Assembly: GCA_041658705.1 (NCBI GenBank)
Contig: JBAZZT010000001.1
Location: forward strand, 186,001-250,000
Origin: CAIKNB01 sp041658705
GTDB taxonomy: Bacteria > Patescibacteriota > Patescibacteriia > 2-12-FULL-60-25
Length of the DNA: 64,000 nt
Reading direction: 5' to 3'
In this document: positions 1-8,764 of the stretch, piece after piece
Layout: the number at the start of each line of letters is the position of its first letter
Position numbering within the stretch: position 1 is the stretch's first letter
Notes under the pieces: model-generated
The model's input: only the letters and a program-made list of their open reading frames with translations
Database searches by the model: none
Told to the model about the DNA's origin: nothing
Position numbers and translations under genes: made by a program

Positions 1-1551
1 CAGAGGGGATTTGGAAAAGCGAGACCCTGTTCGAGGTTTTCTGTCCGGGGTTTTTCGAGCCGAGGTCTGGATCCCCGCTTTCGCGGGGATGACAGAAGAA
101 GAGGCGGGAAGGGCGGAAGATTCGGGGACGGTTCCTCTCGTTCCGTCACCCCGCACCATCCCCCTGTCATCCCGCATAACCCCCCTGTCATCCCGCACTT
201 GATGCGGGATCTCCGGCATGGTTTCGAACGCAGCCGTTTCTTCGGGGGTGAACGAAAAAGTTTCCGCTTCGCCCGGCGCTTCGAGTCTGATGGTTTGGTT
301 TTGCAGACCGGTCGCGAGCGTGGTGACGCTTTGTGCCGCGTTTTGCCAACTCGCGTCGCGGCTGGCGCGTCCGGTCAGGTTTGAACTCAAACCGCGCGCA
401 AATCCCAAATTTTGTGCGTGGACGCGGGCGACTTCGCCGCGGCCTTGGAAAGCAGCCTCGCTCACGCCTGCGCCGCGACCGCCTAGCTCGCTGCGCGCCT
501 GCGTCACCAGCTGCTCGGGCGAGAGATTTTGATGCGCTTCAAGCCAGGTCGTGGCTTGCGCCGCGCCGACCGCAAACGCCGCACCGACGGCAGCCGCCCC
601 GGCGCTTACGACTCCCGCTGGCGCAGCCGTCGTTCCCGCTGCCCGTTCAGCCGCAGGCGCGGCGACATGCCGCGTCGAGGCGCGTTCGATTTTGGATGAC
701 GTTTGGACTTGAACGGACGGAGCGGTCGGTGCTGCACTTGGAGCCGGACGGTTCAAAGCGACAGGCGCAACCGACGCCGTCGCCCGTTGCGTCTCCGGCG
801 CGCTCCGCTCCGCTCCGCTTTCGACTTCTTTGGTCGCTGGTCGCTGGTCGCTGGTCGCTTGTTCCAATCTGCTTGCTGCTTGCTGCTCGCTACTTGCTGC
901 TTGTTCCAATCCACTTGCTACTTGCTGCTCGCTACTTGCTGCTTGTTCAGCCTCGACTTTCGACTCATCACTCACCGACTCACCGACCGCCGTTTGCCGA
1001 CTTTCGATTTTGGTTGCTTGTTGCTTGTTGCTTGTTGCTTGTTCTATTTCAATTTCCTCTTCTTCTTCTTCTTGCACCTGCGCTTTTTCGACTTGAGTTT
1101 TGGCCTGTACAGCTTGTTCTTTTTCCGTGGCTGCGCGTTTGAGTTCAACCTCATCGACTTTAGGTTGCGGTTTTGAAACTTCGGCCGCTTTGGGTTTTTG
1201 TGTCGTCTCGCCGGTTTGCGCGAGTTTGAGCCGGTCTTGGAATTTTACGTCGCGCTCGATCTTCCATTTACCCAGGGTGTTGAAGAAGCCTTTGACCGCT
1301 CCGGGTTTGATGTCGCGCGGTCCCAGGAAGTTCGAAGTCAGGCGCGCCAGATCCTGGATCTCCGGATTGTCGGTATTCAAATAAGCCGCATCGCGGATTT
1401 GCACCGCCATGTCCTTGATTTGATTTTTGATCTTGTCCTGGTCGACTTTCTTCCCGCCGCGCGGATTCAAAGCCCCCGAGACTTCATCCAGTCCGCGCAA
1501 CAGACTGTCCGCGTTTTGATGTTCGTTGTAGAGGTCTTGCACAGAGGCCAT
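1..1551 (-). CDS. Unknown Ala/Gln-rich protein, 3' end outside the window
   Basis: An open frame of 517 codons runs leftwards from the ATG at 1551 to the window edge without a stop. I do not recognise the family. The first ~125 residues look like an ordinary helical domain (MASVQDLYNEHQNAD...). Residues ~125-290 are low complexity with a poly-Glu run and Glu-Gln-Ala-Ala-Ser units, followed by an Ala/Pro-rich stretch and a more ordered region near residues 320-440. The low-complexity part (about 830-1040) is written in the same words (CTTGCTACTCGCTACTTGC) that occur between genes near 38840. The visible C-terminal part reads through palindromic repeats of the intergenic type at 66-93 and 144-206, so the protein has absorbed dispersed repeats in frame. 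No membrane segment is visible. Confidence 0.65.
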   Translation of the reverse strand, partial: MASVQDLYNEHQNADSLLRGLDEVSGALNPRGGKKVDQDKIKNQIKDMAVQIRDAAYLNTDNPEIQDLARLTSNFLGPRDIKPGAVKGFFNTLGKWKIERDVKFQDRLKLAQTGETTQKPKAAEVSKPQPKVDEVELKRAATEKEQAVQAKTQVEKAQVQEEEEEEIEIEQATSNKQQATKIESRQTAVGESVSDESKVEAEQAASSEQQVASGLEQAASSEQQAASRLEQATSDQRPATKEVESGAERSAPETQRATASVAPVALNRPAPSAAPTAPSVQVQTSSKIERASTRHVAAPAAERAAGTTAAPAGVVSAGAAAVGAAFAVGAAQATTWLEAHQNLSPEQLVTQARSELGGRGAGVSEAAFQGRGEVARVHAQNLGFARGLSSNLTGRASRDASWQNAAQSVTTLATGLQNQTIRLEAPGEAETFSFTPEETAAFETMPEIPHQVRDDRGVMRDDRGMVRGDGTRGTVPESSALPASSSVIPAKAGIQTSARKTPDRKPRTGSRFSKSPL

Positions 1552-1599
1552 AAGGGGCGAGGGGAGAGGAGGGAATGTCTAATGACTAATTTCTAATGT

Positions 1600-4062
1600 C
1601 TAAAGCGTTTTCAGATTACCGCCGGCCGCTTTTATTCGGATTTTTTTCTTTTGAGGATTGCTTGAGAGCAGGCTGGCGATCAAGCTCGTGATTTCGCGTT
1701 CCACCAGACGGCGCACGGCGCGGGCGCCTTCTTCCGGCGCCAGGGGACGGGAGAGCAGCCACTCGAGCACGTCGTCGCCCGCCGAGACCGCCACCTGCTG
1801 GGCCGTAGCCACGCGTCCGAAAATCTCCGCCAACTCTTGTTTCAAGATGGAACGCAGGTCGGCCAGCGCCAGCGGTTGGAAGACCACGATGCGGTCCAGG
1901 CGATTCAGGAGTTCGGGGCGCAGGCGCTGTTTGACGTCGCTCTCGATGAGCGCCGCGAAATCTTGCGTCTCGTGGCCGAAGCCCACGGTCTTGGAAGCCA
2001 GGCGGTCGTTGCCGAAATTGGTGGTTAGTATGATATAAGCGTGGCGCAGCGAGATGGGACGGCCGGTGGCGTCGCTCAAAGTGCCGTCCTCGAGCATCTG
2101 GAGCAGGATATTCTGCACGTCGGGATGCGCCTTCTCGAATTCGTCGAAGAGCAGCACGCAATGCGGCCGCTTGCGGATGTTGTCGGTGAGTTTGTTGGCT
2201 TCGCGATAGCCCACGTAGCCGGCGGGCGCGCCCACGAGTTTGGACAAGCTGTGGCCTTCCGAGAACTCGGTCATGTCTATCTTGATCAACGCGTCGTCGC
2301 GGCGGAAAAGCTCTTGCGCCAAGCGGCGTGCGGTCTCGGTCTTGCCTGTGCCCGAAGGTCCCACGAAAAGCAGCGCGGCTTTGGGTCGCTCCGGATGGTT
2401 CAAGCCCAAACGCGAGCGGTTGACCACTTCGGCCACGGCGCGCACCGCTTGATCTTGTCCCACGATGTGTTTTTTGAGTCGGCCCTCGAAGGCTTTGAGC
2501 TCTTCGCGCTCGCTTTGCAGGATATCTCCGAGCTCCGCGCCGGTGATGTGCGCCACGACCGTGGCGACATCCAGCGCGGTCACGCACGGGGCGTCTTTGG
2601 CGCGGCTGCGTTCGTATGCGGCCTGAAGTTTTTTTAATTCGTTGCCCAAGCGCTCGATGTTGACGGCCGCCTTTTCGGCGTCCTCGAGCCGGCCTTGCTT
2701 CACGGTGTTTTCTTTTTCTTCTTCGGCGGCGCGCAACGCGACTTCGAGCGAGGCTAAGCGCTCCATGCGTTCGCCTGAACGGCGTTGCGCATTGACTCGG
2801 GCCGCGGCTTCGTCCAGCAGATCGATGGCTTTGTCGGGGAAGCGCCGTTCGGTCAGATAACGTTCGGCCAAGCGCACCGCTGTCGGCAAGACGTCGGGCG
2901 CGTAGATTACTTTGTGGAATTTGGCGTAGAACGGTTCGATGCCGCGCAGGATGGTGAGCGTCTCCTCGGCCGTCGGCTCATCCACCGCGATGGGTTGCAG
3001 ACGCCGCTCCAAGGCTGCGTCAGGTTCGATATGTTTTTTGTATTCAGCCCAAGTCGTGGCGCCGACGCAGCGGATCTCACCGCGCGCCAAAGCCGGTTTC
3101 AGGATATTGGCTGCGTCGAGCGAACCGGTGGTCGAACCGGCGCCCACGATGTTGTGCACTTCGTCGATGAACAAGATGACGTTGGGGTCATTTTTGGCTT
3201 CGTCGATGATCTGCTTGAGCCGCGCTTCGAACTCGCCGCGGTACATGGTGCCGGCGACGGTGAGTGCCAAGTCGAGCGAGAGCAACCGTCTGCCGCGCAG
3301 CACGTCCGGCACGTCGCCTTCGGCCAAGCGTTTGGCCAAGCCTTCGACGATCGCCGTCTTGCCCACGCCCGGGTCGCCCAGGAGCACGGGATTGTTCTTG
3401 GTGCGGCGGCACAAAATTTCGATGACGCGCGACAGCTCGCGTTCGCGGCCGATGACCGGGTCGAGCGTGTCGGCGATCTCGGGCTTGGTCAGTTCGCGAG
3501 CGAACGACTCGAGCGCCGAGGGGCGGTTGGAGCGCTGCAGGCCGGTCTTAGGCATCTCGCCCACGCGCATATCCGGTTCTTCCGTTTCTTGTTCAGCCAT
3601 GAGCTCGGGGAAGCGCGAGGTCGTCTTCAGGACTTGGTTGACTTGGGCCTTGAGCGCATTCAAATTCAAACCAGCGGCTTCGAGATAAGCGTTGACCTCC
3701 GGATAACCGCCTTCGAGCAAGGCGAAAAGCAGATGCTCCGTGCCCACGTATTTGTGTTCAAAGATGTGCGCGGTCAGCACGCATTTTTCGATGACGCGTT
3801 TGACCGCGGGGGAGAGGTCGGGGGTGGCGAGCGGCGCGGCTTTGCTCGGCGTGCCGCGGAAGGCGTTTTCGGCTTTGGCTAAAGACACGTTGCCTTTGAG
3901 CAAGATTTCGCCGCCGATCGAACCTTTTTCATACAACAAACCGACGACCAAGTCGCCTGGTTCGACTTGCTGGCGCCCGTTGGTCACGGCAAAACCCAGG
4001 GCTTTCTGCAAAGCCTCTTTCAGATGCGTGGTGAAGCGGTCGATAAGGTCGGGGTAGAGCAT
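1600..4062 (-). CDS. clpC: ATP-dependent Clp protease ATP-binding subunit ClpC
   Basis: This 820-residue Hsp100/Clp ATPase unfolds proteins and feeds them to a ClpP-type peptidase in the cytoplasm. A Clp N-terminal repeat domain covers residues 1-150. The first AAA+ module has Walker A GDPGVGKT at 229-236 and Walker B LFIDEVHN near 298-305. A short coiled middle domain follows (~430-490), as in ClpC and shorter than in ClpB. The second AAA+ module has GPSGTGKT at 568-575, LLFDEFEKAHPD and the sensor-2 region GARAVRR near the C terminus. Length and order fit ClpC, and ClpA is the main alternative. It lies alone on the minus strand with htpX upstream, separated by an inverted word repeat. No ClpP is in the window. 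Confidence 0.93.
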   Translation of the reverse strand: MLYPDLIDRFTTHLKEALQKALGFAVTNGRQQVEPGDLVVGLLYEKGSIGGEILLKGNVSLAKAENAFRGTPSKAAPLATPDLSPAVKRVIEKCVLTAHIFEHKYVGTEHLLFALLEGGYPEVNAYLEAAGLNLNALKAQVNQVLKTTSRFPELMAEQETEEPDMRVGEMPKTGLQRSNRPSALESFARELTKPEIADTLDPVIGRERELSRVIEILCRRTKNNPVLLGDPGVGKTAIVEGLAKRLAEGDVPDVLRGRRLLSLDLALTVAGTMYRGEFEARLKQIIDEAKNDPNVILFIDEVHNIVGAGSTTGSLDAANILKPALARGEIRCVGATTWAEYKKHIEPDAALERRLQPIAVDEPTAEETLTILRGIEPFYAKFHKVIYAPDVLPTAVRLAERYLTERRFPDKAIDLLDEAAARVNAQRRSGERMERLASLEVALRAAEEEKENTVKQGRLEDAEKAAVNIERLGNELKKLQAAYERSRAKDAPCVTALDVATVVAHITGAELGDILQSEREELKAFEGRLKKHIVGQDQAVRAVAEVVNRSRLGLNHPERPKAALLFVGPSGTGKTETARRLAQELFRRDDALIKIDMTEFSEGHSLSKLVGAPAGYVGYREANKLTDNIRKRPHCVLLFDEFEKAHPDVQNILLQMLEDGTLSDATGRPISLRHAYIILTTNFGNDRLASKTVGFGHETQDFAALIESDVKQRLRPELLNRLDRIVVFQPLALADLRSILKQELAEIFGRVATAQQVAVSAGDDVLEWLLSRPLAPEEGARAVRRLVEREITSLIASLLSSNPQKKKIRIKAAGGNLKTL

Positions 4063-4065
4063 GAG

Positions 4066-4150
4066 GAATCGATTTAATGTCTAATGACTAATTTTTAATG
4101 TCTAAAATCAAACCCGTCATTAGTCATTAGAAATTAGACATTAGTCATTT
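4066..4150. repeat. Inverted word repeat between clpC and htpX
   Basis: Two arms made of ATGTCTAATGACTAAT-type words face each other around 4105-4115 and can form a long AT-rich hairpin. A partial copy of one arm lies at 1573-1602, on the other side of clpC. The element may serve as a transcription end for htpX, but it has no GC-rich stem. Confidence 0.7.
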
Positions 4151-4154
4151 AGCT

Positions 4155-5060
4155 TTATAGATTATCTCCCATTTTCCGCAATCTGGCGATGCGCTCGTCG
4201 ATTGGCGGGTGGGTGGAGAAAAGTCCCGAGATTTTAGCGCCGAAACCGTTGCCTGCCGCCGGACTAGCGATCCAGAGATGACTCACGGCTGTGGCATTGC
4301 GTTGCACGGGGAGCGCGGTGTCGCGGATTTTTTCCAACGCCCGGGCCAAGCCTTCGGGATAACGCGTGAGCAGCGCACCGGAAGCGTCGGCCAGATACTC
4401 GCGGCTGCGCGAGACGGCGAGCTGCATGAGTTTGCCCAAGAGCGGCGAGAGCACGAGGAAGATGATGCCCAAGATGGCCAAGAAGCCGATGCCATTCTCG
4501 CGATCGCGGCCGTGACGTCCGCCGAACAGGCTGCCGCGCAAAAACCAATCGCCTAACAGGGTGAGCGCGCCGACGAGCACGATGACCAGCATCATGACGC
4601 GGATATCATAGTTGCCGACGTGCGAAAGTTCGTGCGCGATGACGCCTTCAAGTTCCGGACGTTCCAAGCGCAGCAACAATCCCGTGGTTACGGCGAGCGA
4701 GGCGTGTTTAGGATCGCGTCCCGTGGCGAAAGCGTTGGGCGCTTGATCCTCGATGATGAAGATACGCGGCCGCGGCAGCCCCGCGGTGATGGCTAAATTC
4801 TCGACCACGTTCCACAGCGTGGGGAATTGCGCGCGGTCAGTCAGCTCTTGCGCGCCGGTCGTCAGGAGCGCGATCTTATCTCCCGCAAACCACGAGATGA
4901 GCGTCATGCCGAGCGAGATCGCGAGCGCAAAGATGAGTCCGCCCGGTCCCTGATTCGTCACGAGGTAGCCATAAACCCAACCGGCCAAGACTAAGAGCCC
5001 GGTGAAGATGAAGATGAGCAACCAGGACTTGCGCCGGTTGCTGTCGATTTGGGAGTACAT
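4155..5060 (-). CDS. htpX: Zinc metalloprotease HtpX
   Basis: This is an M48 membrane metalloprotease that degrades damaged membrane proteins. The zinc site HELSH is at residues 143-147 and the third ligand is probably the Glu in SREYLADASGA near residue 228. N-terminal hydrophobic segments at ~13-33 and 41-60 and two more around 155-215 give the usual HtpX topology. I start it at MYSQIDSNRR (5060), giving 301 residues. The frame can be extended upstream by 15 codons, but those codons lie inside the TAGA/GGTAGA inverted repeat and are not family-like. LemA is encoded just upstream in the same direction. HtpX and LemA are often neighbours in bacteria, which supports both calls. Confidence 0.93.
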   Translation of the reverse strand: MYSQIDSNRRKSWLLIFIFTGLLVLAGWVYGYLVTNQGPGGLIFALAISLGMTLISWFAGDKIALLTTGAQELTDRAQFPTLWNVVENLAITAGLPRPRIFIIEDQAPNAFATGRDPKHASLAVTTGLLLRLERPELEGVIAHELSHVGNYDIRVMMLVIVLVGALTLLGDWFLRGSLFGGRHGRDRENGIGFLAILGIIFLVLSPLLGKLMQLAVSRSREYLADASGALLTRYPEGLARALEKIRDTALPVQRNATAVSHLWIASPAAGNGFGAKISGLFSTHPPIDERIARLRKMGDNL

Positions 5061-5061
5061 G

Positions 5062-5142
5062 GCTAGATGGTAGAGAGTAGAAAGTAGATGGTAGCCAGAA
5101 ATCATCCGGCTACTCTCTACCCTCTACTCTCTTCTCTCTTGC
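5062..5142. repeat. TAGA/GGTAGA inverted repeat between htpX and lemA
   Basis: An arm of AGATGGTAGAGAGTAG-type words ends in GTAGCCAGAA and is answered by the inverse arm GGCTACTCTCTACCCTCTAC. Similar elements occur at 5693-5772, 37329-37370, 47708-47920, 61172-61240 and 63770-63805. They fill gaps between genes and are the commonest repeat family in the window. Confidence 0.75.
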
Positions 5143-5685
5143 TTAAAATTTCACTTGCGGCACGACTTTTTCCGCTTCGGCGATCTCGAAGAAGTCGCGC
5201 TTGGTGAAGCCGAGCGTGCTCCCGATCAAGTTGGTGGGGAAGGTCTGCAGGCGCGTGTTGAAGTCGCGTACGTTACCGTTGTAAAAGCGCCGCGCGGCTT
5301 GGATCTTGTCCTCGGTATCGGTCAGATCCTGCTGCAAGCGCAGGAAGTTTTGGTTGGCTTTGAGTTCGGGATAAGCTTCGGACAAAGCGAAGATGCTCTT
5401 CAGGGTTTGCGAGAGTTGGTTTTCGGCCACGCCCTTATCCGCCGCGCCTTGGGCGCTCATGGCGGCGCTCCGTGCAGCGATGACTTTTTCGAACGTCTGC
5501 GACTCATGTGCGGCGTAACCTTTGACCGTCTCCACCAGGTTGGGTATCAGGTCGTAGCGGCGTTTGAGCTGGACATCGATATCTGACCAGGCTTCGTCGG
5601 TCCGGTTTTTGAGCGTAATCAAACTGTTGTAGGCAATGACGGCCCACAAAGCGATCAAGACTATTACGGCAAGGATCCAAATCAT
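5143..5685 (-). CDS. lemA: LemA family protein
   Basis: This 180-residue membrane-anchored protein has one N-terminal hydrophobic helix (residues 2-20). The rest is helical and carries the family signature: YNSLITLKNRTDEAWSDIDV, then LKRRYDLIPNLVETVKGYA, and an FNTRLQTFPTNLIG segment near the C terminus. Length matches the family. The biochemical role of LemA is not settled, and it commonly sits next to htpX as it does here. An inverted TAGA/GGTAGA repeat separates the two genes, so cotranscription is possible but not shown. Confidence 0.93.
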   Translation of the reverse strand: MIWILAVIVLIALWAVIAYNSLITLKNRTDEAWSDIDVQLKRRYDLIPNLVETVKGYAAHESQTFEKVIAARSAAMSAQGAADKGVAENQLSQTLKSIFALSEAYPELKANQNFLRLQQDLTDTEDKIQAARRFYNGNVRDFNTRLQTFPTNLIGSTLGFTKRDFFEIAEAEKVVPQVKF

Positions 5686-5692
5686 ATAGATT

Positions 5693-5772
5693 AGAGTGTA
5701 GAGGGTAGAATGTAGAGGATAGCCAGAATCCGATGTTTGGCTACTCTCTACCCTTTACTTTCTACTCTCTCA
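5693..5772. repeat. TAGA/GGTAGA inverted repeat upstream of lemA
   Basis: This is a second, diverged copy of the element at 5062-5142. One arm runs to TAGCCAGAA and the inverse arm starts TTGGCTACTCTC. It lies in the divergent gap between lemA and the phosphohexomutase gene. Confidence 0.7.
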
Positions 5773-5851
5773 TTATAGTTATTTATGTTACGAAGTGCTA
5801 AGCTTGAGACGCTAAAAATATAGCCCAAAATGTCTTTTTCGTCCAGTCAAT

Positions 5852-7309
5852 ATGGAGACCAATCTAAAGCAGCTTTTTAAGGCTTACGACATCCGCGGTT
5901 TGGCCCCGGAACAAATCAATGCCGAGTTTGCGCGCCGCTTGGCCCGGGCCGTCTGCACCCGCTTTGATCCAAAACGCGTGCTCGTGGGACGGGACATGCG
6001 AACCACCTCTTTTGCGCTTGAGTCGGCATTGATTCAAGAGTTGACTCTTTTAGGAGTCGGCGTGGTGCGCGCTGGCCTATGTTCCACCCCGATGTTCTAC
6101 GCTGTGGTCGGCCTGGCGCAGAATGAAAAGTCGAATATCGAAGCTGAAAACCCTGATTCCGACATTCGACATTCGACATTCGAATCTCGACCTTTCGACC
6201 TCGGCATCATGGTCACGGCCTCGCATAATCCGGGCAAATATAACGGTTTCAAGATCGTCCGCGGCGATTGTCTTCCGGTGGGCGAAGGGAGCGGGATGGA
6301 AGAATTGCGCGATGCTTTCGAGCAAGACGCAAAACCCACGGCGCAAGGTTCCGGCCAAGTAGTGGATGATCCCGAAGCGCTCGATCATTATGTCGATTTA
6401 GTGATCAATGAAGCGCACCTGCCAGCCAAACTGCCCCAGACTAAAATCGCCATCGACGCGGGCAACGGCATGGCTGGGAGCGTCCTGCCGCGCTTGCTCT
6501 CCAAACTCCCCTGGATCGAATCCGTGCCCATGTATTTCGACCCGGACGGCAGCTTTCCAAATCACGAAGCTAATCCGTTGAAACGCGAAACCCTGAACGA
6601 CTTGGTGGCGACGGTGCGGGATGAAAAATGCGCGCTCGGCGTGGCGTTTGACGGCGACGCGGATCGCGTCGGGTTCGTGGACGAGACGGGCGAGCCCATC
6701 CCTGGCGACATCATGACCGCATTTTTGGCCCAGGAAATCCTCAAGGAAAAACCGGGCGGTAAAGTCTTGTACGACGTGCGCTCGTCTTGGGCCGTACCCG
6801 AAGCCGTGAAAGAAGCGGGCGGCGTGTCCGAGATGTGCCGTGTCGGCCATGCGTTGGTCAAGCGCGAGATGCGCAAGACCGGCGCGATCTTCGCCGGTGA
6901 GCTTTCCATGCACATCTATTTCAGCCAGCTGTGGAATTGCGAATGCGGCGACTTGGCCATGTTGCTCGTCTTGCGCCGCCTCATCGGTTCCGGTAAAACG
7001 CTGTCCGAACTCGTGCGCCCGCTGCGGCGCTATTTCCAATCCGGCGAAATGAATTTCGAAGTCGCGGATAAAGCGGGAGTGATTGCGCGGCTGAAAGAGA
7101 AATACGCTTCCGCGGCCAGCCTGGTCTCGGAGCTCGATGGCATCCGGCTTGAGTTCCGCCATCCCGCGGCGCCGCTTGAGGATTGGTGGTTTAACGTGCG
7201 CGCTTCCAACACCGAACCGCTCTTGCGCCTCAACACCGAGGCGCGTACGCTCGAAAATCTCGAGCGCCATATCAACGAGTTGCGCGGGGAAATATTGAAG
7301 CCAGCTTAA
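5852..7309 (+). CDS. Phosphomannomutase/phosphoglucomutase
   Basis: This 485-residue alpha-D-phosphohexomutase interconverts hexose 1- and 6-phosphates for sugar-nucleotide synthesis. The catalytic phosphoserine loop TASHNP has its Ser at 124, the Mg-binding loop DGDADR is at 267-272, the sugar-binding GELSMH loop is near 350, and the phosphate-binding loop reads RASNTEP near the C terminus. Residues ~91-114, just before the serine loop, are encoded by a simple repeat (CATTCGACATTCGACATTCG) and are absent from the usual family layout. The insertion keeps the frame, so I take the enzyme to be functional. PMM/PGM bifunctionality is likely but the sequence does not decide the substrate. Confidence 0.92.
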   Translation: METNLKQLFKAYDIRGLAPEQINAEFARRLARAVCTRFDPKRVLVGRDMRTTSFALESALIQELTLLGVGVVRAGLCSTPMFYAVVGLAQNEKSNIEAENPDSDIRHSTFESRPFDLGIMVTASHNPGKYNGFKIVRGDCLPVGEGSGMEELRDAFEQDAKPTAQGSGQVVDDPEALDHYVDLVINEAHLPAKLPQTKIAIDAGNGMAGSVLPRLLSKLPWIESVPMYFDPDGSFPNHEANPLKRETLNDLVATVRDEKCALGVAFDGDADRVGFVDETGEPIPGDIMTAFLAQEILKEKPGGKVLYDVRSSWAVPEAVKEAGGVSEMCRVGHALVKREMRKTGAIFAGELSMHIYFSQLWNCECGDLAMLLVLRRLIGSGKTLSELVRPLRRYFQSGEMNFEVADKAGVIARLKEKYASAASLVSELDGIRLEFRHPAAPLEDWWFNVRASNTEPLLRLNTEARTLENLERHINELRGEILKPA

Positions 7310-7384
7310 AGTTTAAACATCAAATTTAAAACTGGATTAAAAAATTCATCCAAAACTTTAAACTTTAAGTTTTAAACTTTAAGC
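7308..7384. repeat. TTTAAACTTTAAG word repeat with inverted arms
   Basis: AT-rich words (AAGTTTAAACATC, ACTTTAAACTTTAAG) form imperfect inverted arms in the gap before murL. The same words recur at 10317-10348 (inside murD2), 38875-38905, 55760-55800 and 56365-56480. Confidence 0.65.
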
Positions 7385-7392
7385 CATCTCCT

Positions 7393-8763
7393 GTGCCCGA
7401 ACCAGCCAAGAAATTCATCTTTGACGGTTACCGTCACGCCCCGGAAGCATCCCAGGTCTTTTTCGATTATGCGGTCGAGCTCATGGACGGGACGATGGAA
7501 AAATTCACCGAGACCATCGAAGTCCCTGGTGCCACGGCACAAGATTGGGCGCGCATCCCATCCGATCTTCTTGAACGTTTGCTGCAGAACCTGCTTTTGG
7601 TTTTGGGTACGAGCTACTGGAAGATGCGCTGCGCGCCGCAGATCGAGATTCGCGCTTTCGCGTTGAACGAAAAGCAGGCGGCATTCTGGAACCTAGTCTA
7701 TACTCAAGGTTTGGGTGAATTTTTCTTCAAGCACCAAATCGACTTTCGCGGGTTGGTGAAGTTTCCGTGTGTTTCAGAATTGTCATTGCGAGCCTCGGCG
7801 ATCGCAACCGCCGTGGCTCGCAATGACAAACCGACCTGTCTCGTCCCGGTGGGCGGCGGCAAGGATTCTCTGGTCAGCGTCGAATTGTTGCGCGAGCGGG
7901 ATTTTGATTTCGAACTTTTTACTTTGAGCACTTCACGTATCCAGGAACAAGTCATGGCGATCGTTGACAAACCGATCGTGAGCTTCAAACGTCAAATCGA
8001 TTCGCGTTTGATCGAACTTTCACGATCCGACGCAGTCTGGAATGGACACATCCCCATCACCACCGTCTACATGTTCGCGGGTTTGTTGGCGGCGGCGCTG
8101 CGCGGTTGTGCCTACGTCGTTTTCTCGAACGAGGCGAGCGCTAATGAAGGCAACGCGGAATATCTGGGCAGCAGCATCAATCATCAATGGAGCAAGTCGC
8201 TGGAAGCGGAGCTTTTGATTCGGGAGTATATAAAGGAGAACGTCACGCCTGACATCGTCCCGTTCTCGCTTTTGCGGCCGCTGTCCGAGATCGGCATCGT
8301 GCGCCGTTTCGTCAAATATCCCAAGTACTTCCCGGTATTCTCGAGCTGCAATCGCAACTTCGTGGTCGGTTCAGCCAAGCCCGTGGCCGGACGGGGCGCT
8401 TATTGGTGCGGCTCTTGCCCTAAATGCGCTTTCGTTTTCGCCATGCTCTCGGCTTACTTGCCCAAACAGACGCTGCTCGGCATTTTTGACAAAGATCTCT
8501 ACGCTGACGCGGGACTCGTCTCCCTGTATCGCGATTTGTTGGGTCGTGGCGCCATGAAACCTTTTGAGTGCGTGGGTACGCCCGAAGAAACGGCGCTGGC
8601 TATGCATCTGGCGCAGGCGACGGGGGAGTACGGCGGAGCGGTCATGGAATATTTCGTCACCGAAGTCGAAGCGGATTTTGATTATGCGGCGCTGGAGGAA
8701 AAACTTTTCTCCCTCGCCGACCTCTCGACCATCCCAGAGGAATTTAAGTGCGTATATGAGTAA
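7393..8763 (+). CDS. murL: UDP-MurNAc-L-Ala-L-Glu epimerase MurL
   Basis: This 456-residue PP-loop ATP pyrophosphatase-like protein matches MurL, which converts the terminal L-Glu of UDP-MurNAc-L-Ala-L-Glu to D-Glu. The PP-loop VGGGKDS is at 153-159. Family-like stretches include FSNEASANEGN, GSSINHQWSKS, FSSCNRNF and WCGSCPKCAFVF near the C terminus. The start is GTG. Residues ~128-147, directly before the PP-loop, are encoded by a GTCATTGCGAG...CTCGCAATGAC palindrome (7782-7827) of the intergenic type. A MurD2-like ligase follows, separated only by a repeat-flanked GIY-YIG gene, which supports the pathway assignment. The alternative is another PP-loop enzyme of unknown substrate. Confidence 0.85.
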   Translation: MPEPAKKFIFDGYRHAPEASQVFFDYAVELMDGTMEKFTETIEVPGATAQDWARIPSDLLERLLQNLLLVLGTSYWKMRCAPQIEIRAFALNEKQAAFWNLVYTQGLGEFFFKHQIDFRGLVKFPCVSELSLRASAIATAVARNDKPTCLVPVGGGKDSLVSVELLRERDFDFELFTLSTSRIQEQVMAIVDKPIVSFKRQIDSRLIELSRSDAVWNGHIPITTVYMFAGLLAAALRGCAYVVFSNEASANEGNAEYLGSSINHQWSKSLEAELLIREYIKENVTPDIVPFSLLRPLSEIGIVRRFVKYPKYFPVFSSCNRNFVVGSAKPVAGRGAYWCGSCPKCAFVFAMLSAYLPKQTLLGIFDKDLYADAGLVSLYRDLLGRGAMKPFECVGTPEETALAMHLAQATGEYGGAVMEYFVTEVEADFDYAALEEKLFSLADLSTIPEEFKCVYE

Positions 8764-8764
8764 T

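Noticed and set aside
333..1142. Plus-strand frames at the left end of the window
   Set aside because: They encode improbable Leu/Cys/Arg-rich runs and lie opposite the continuous minus-strand frame 1-1551, which has a sensible N-terminal domain.
2785..3882. Long plus-strand open frame opposite clpC
   Set aside because: It is antisense to a clear ClpC coding sequence and arises from codon bias. The same applies to the frames at 25036-26589 (opposite dnaE), 29440-30378, 56397-57644 and 39125-39952.
5061..5105. Upstream start of htpX adding 15 residues
   Set aside because: The extra codons are part of an inverted repeat and do not resemble HtpX. The ATG at 5060 fits the family.
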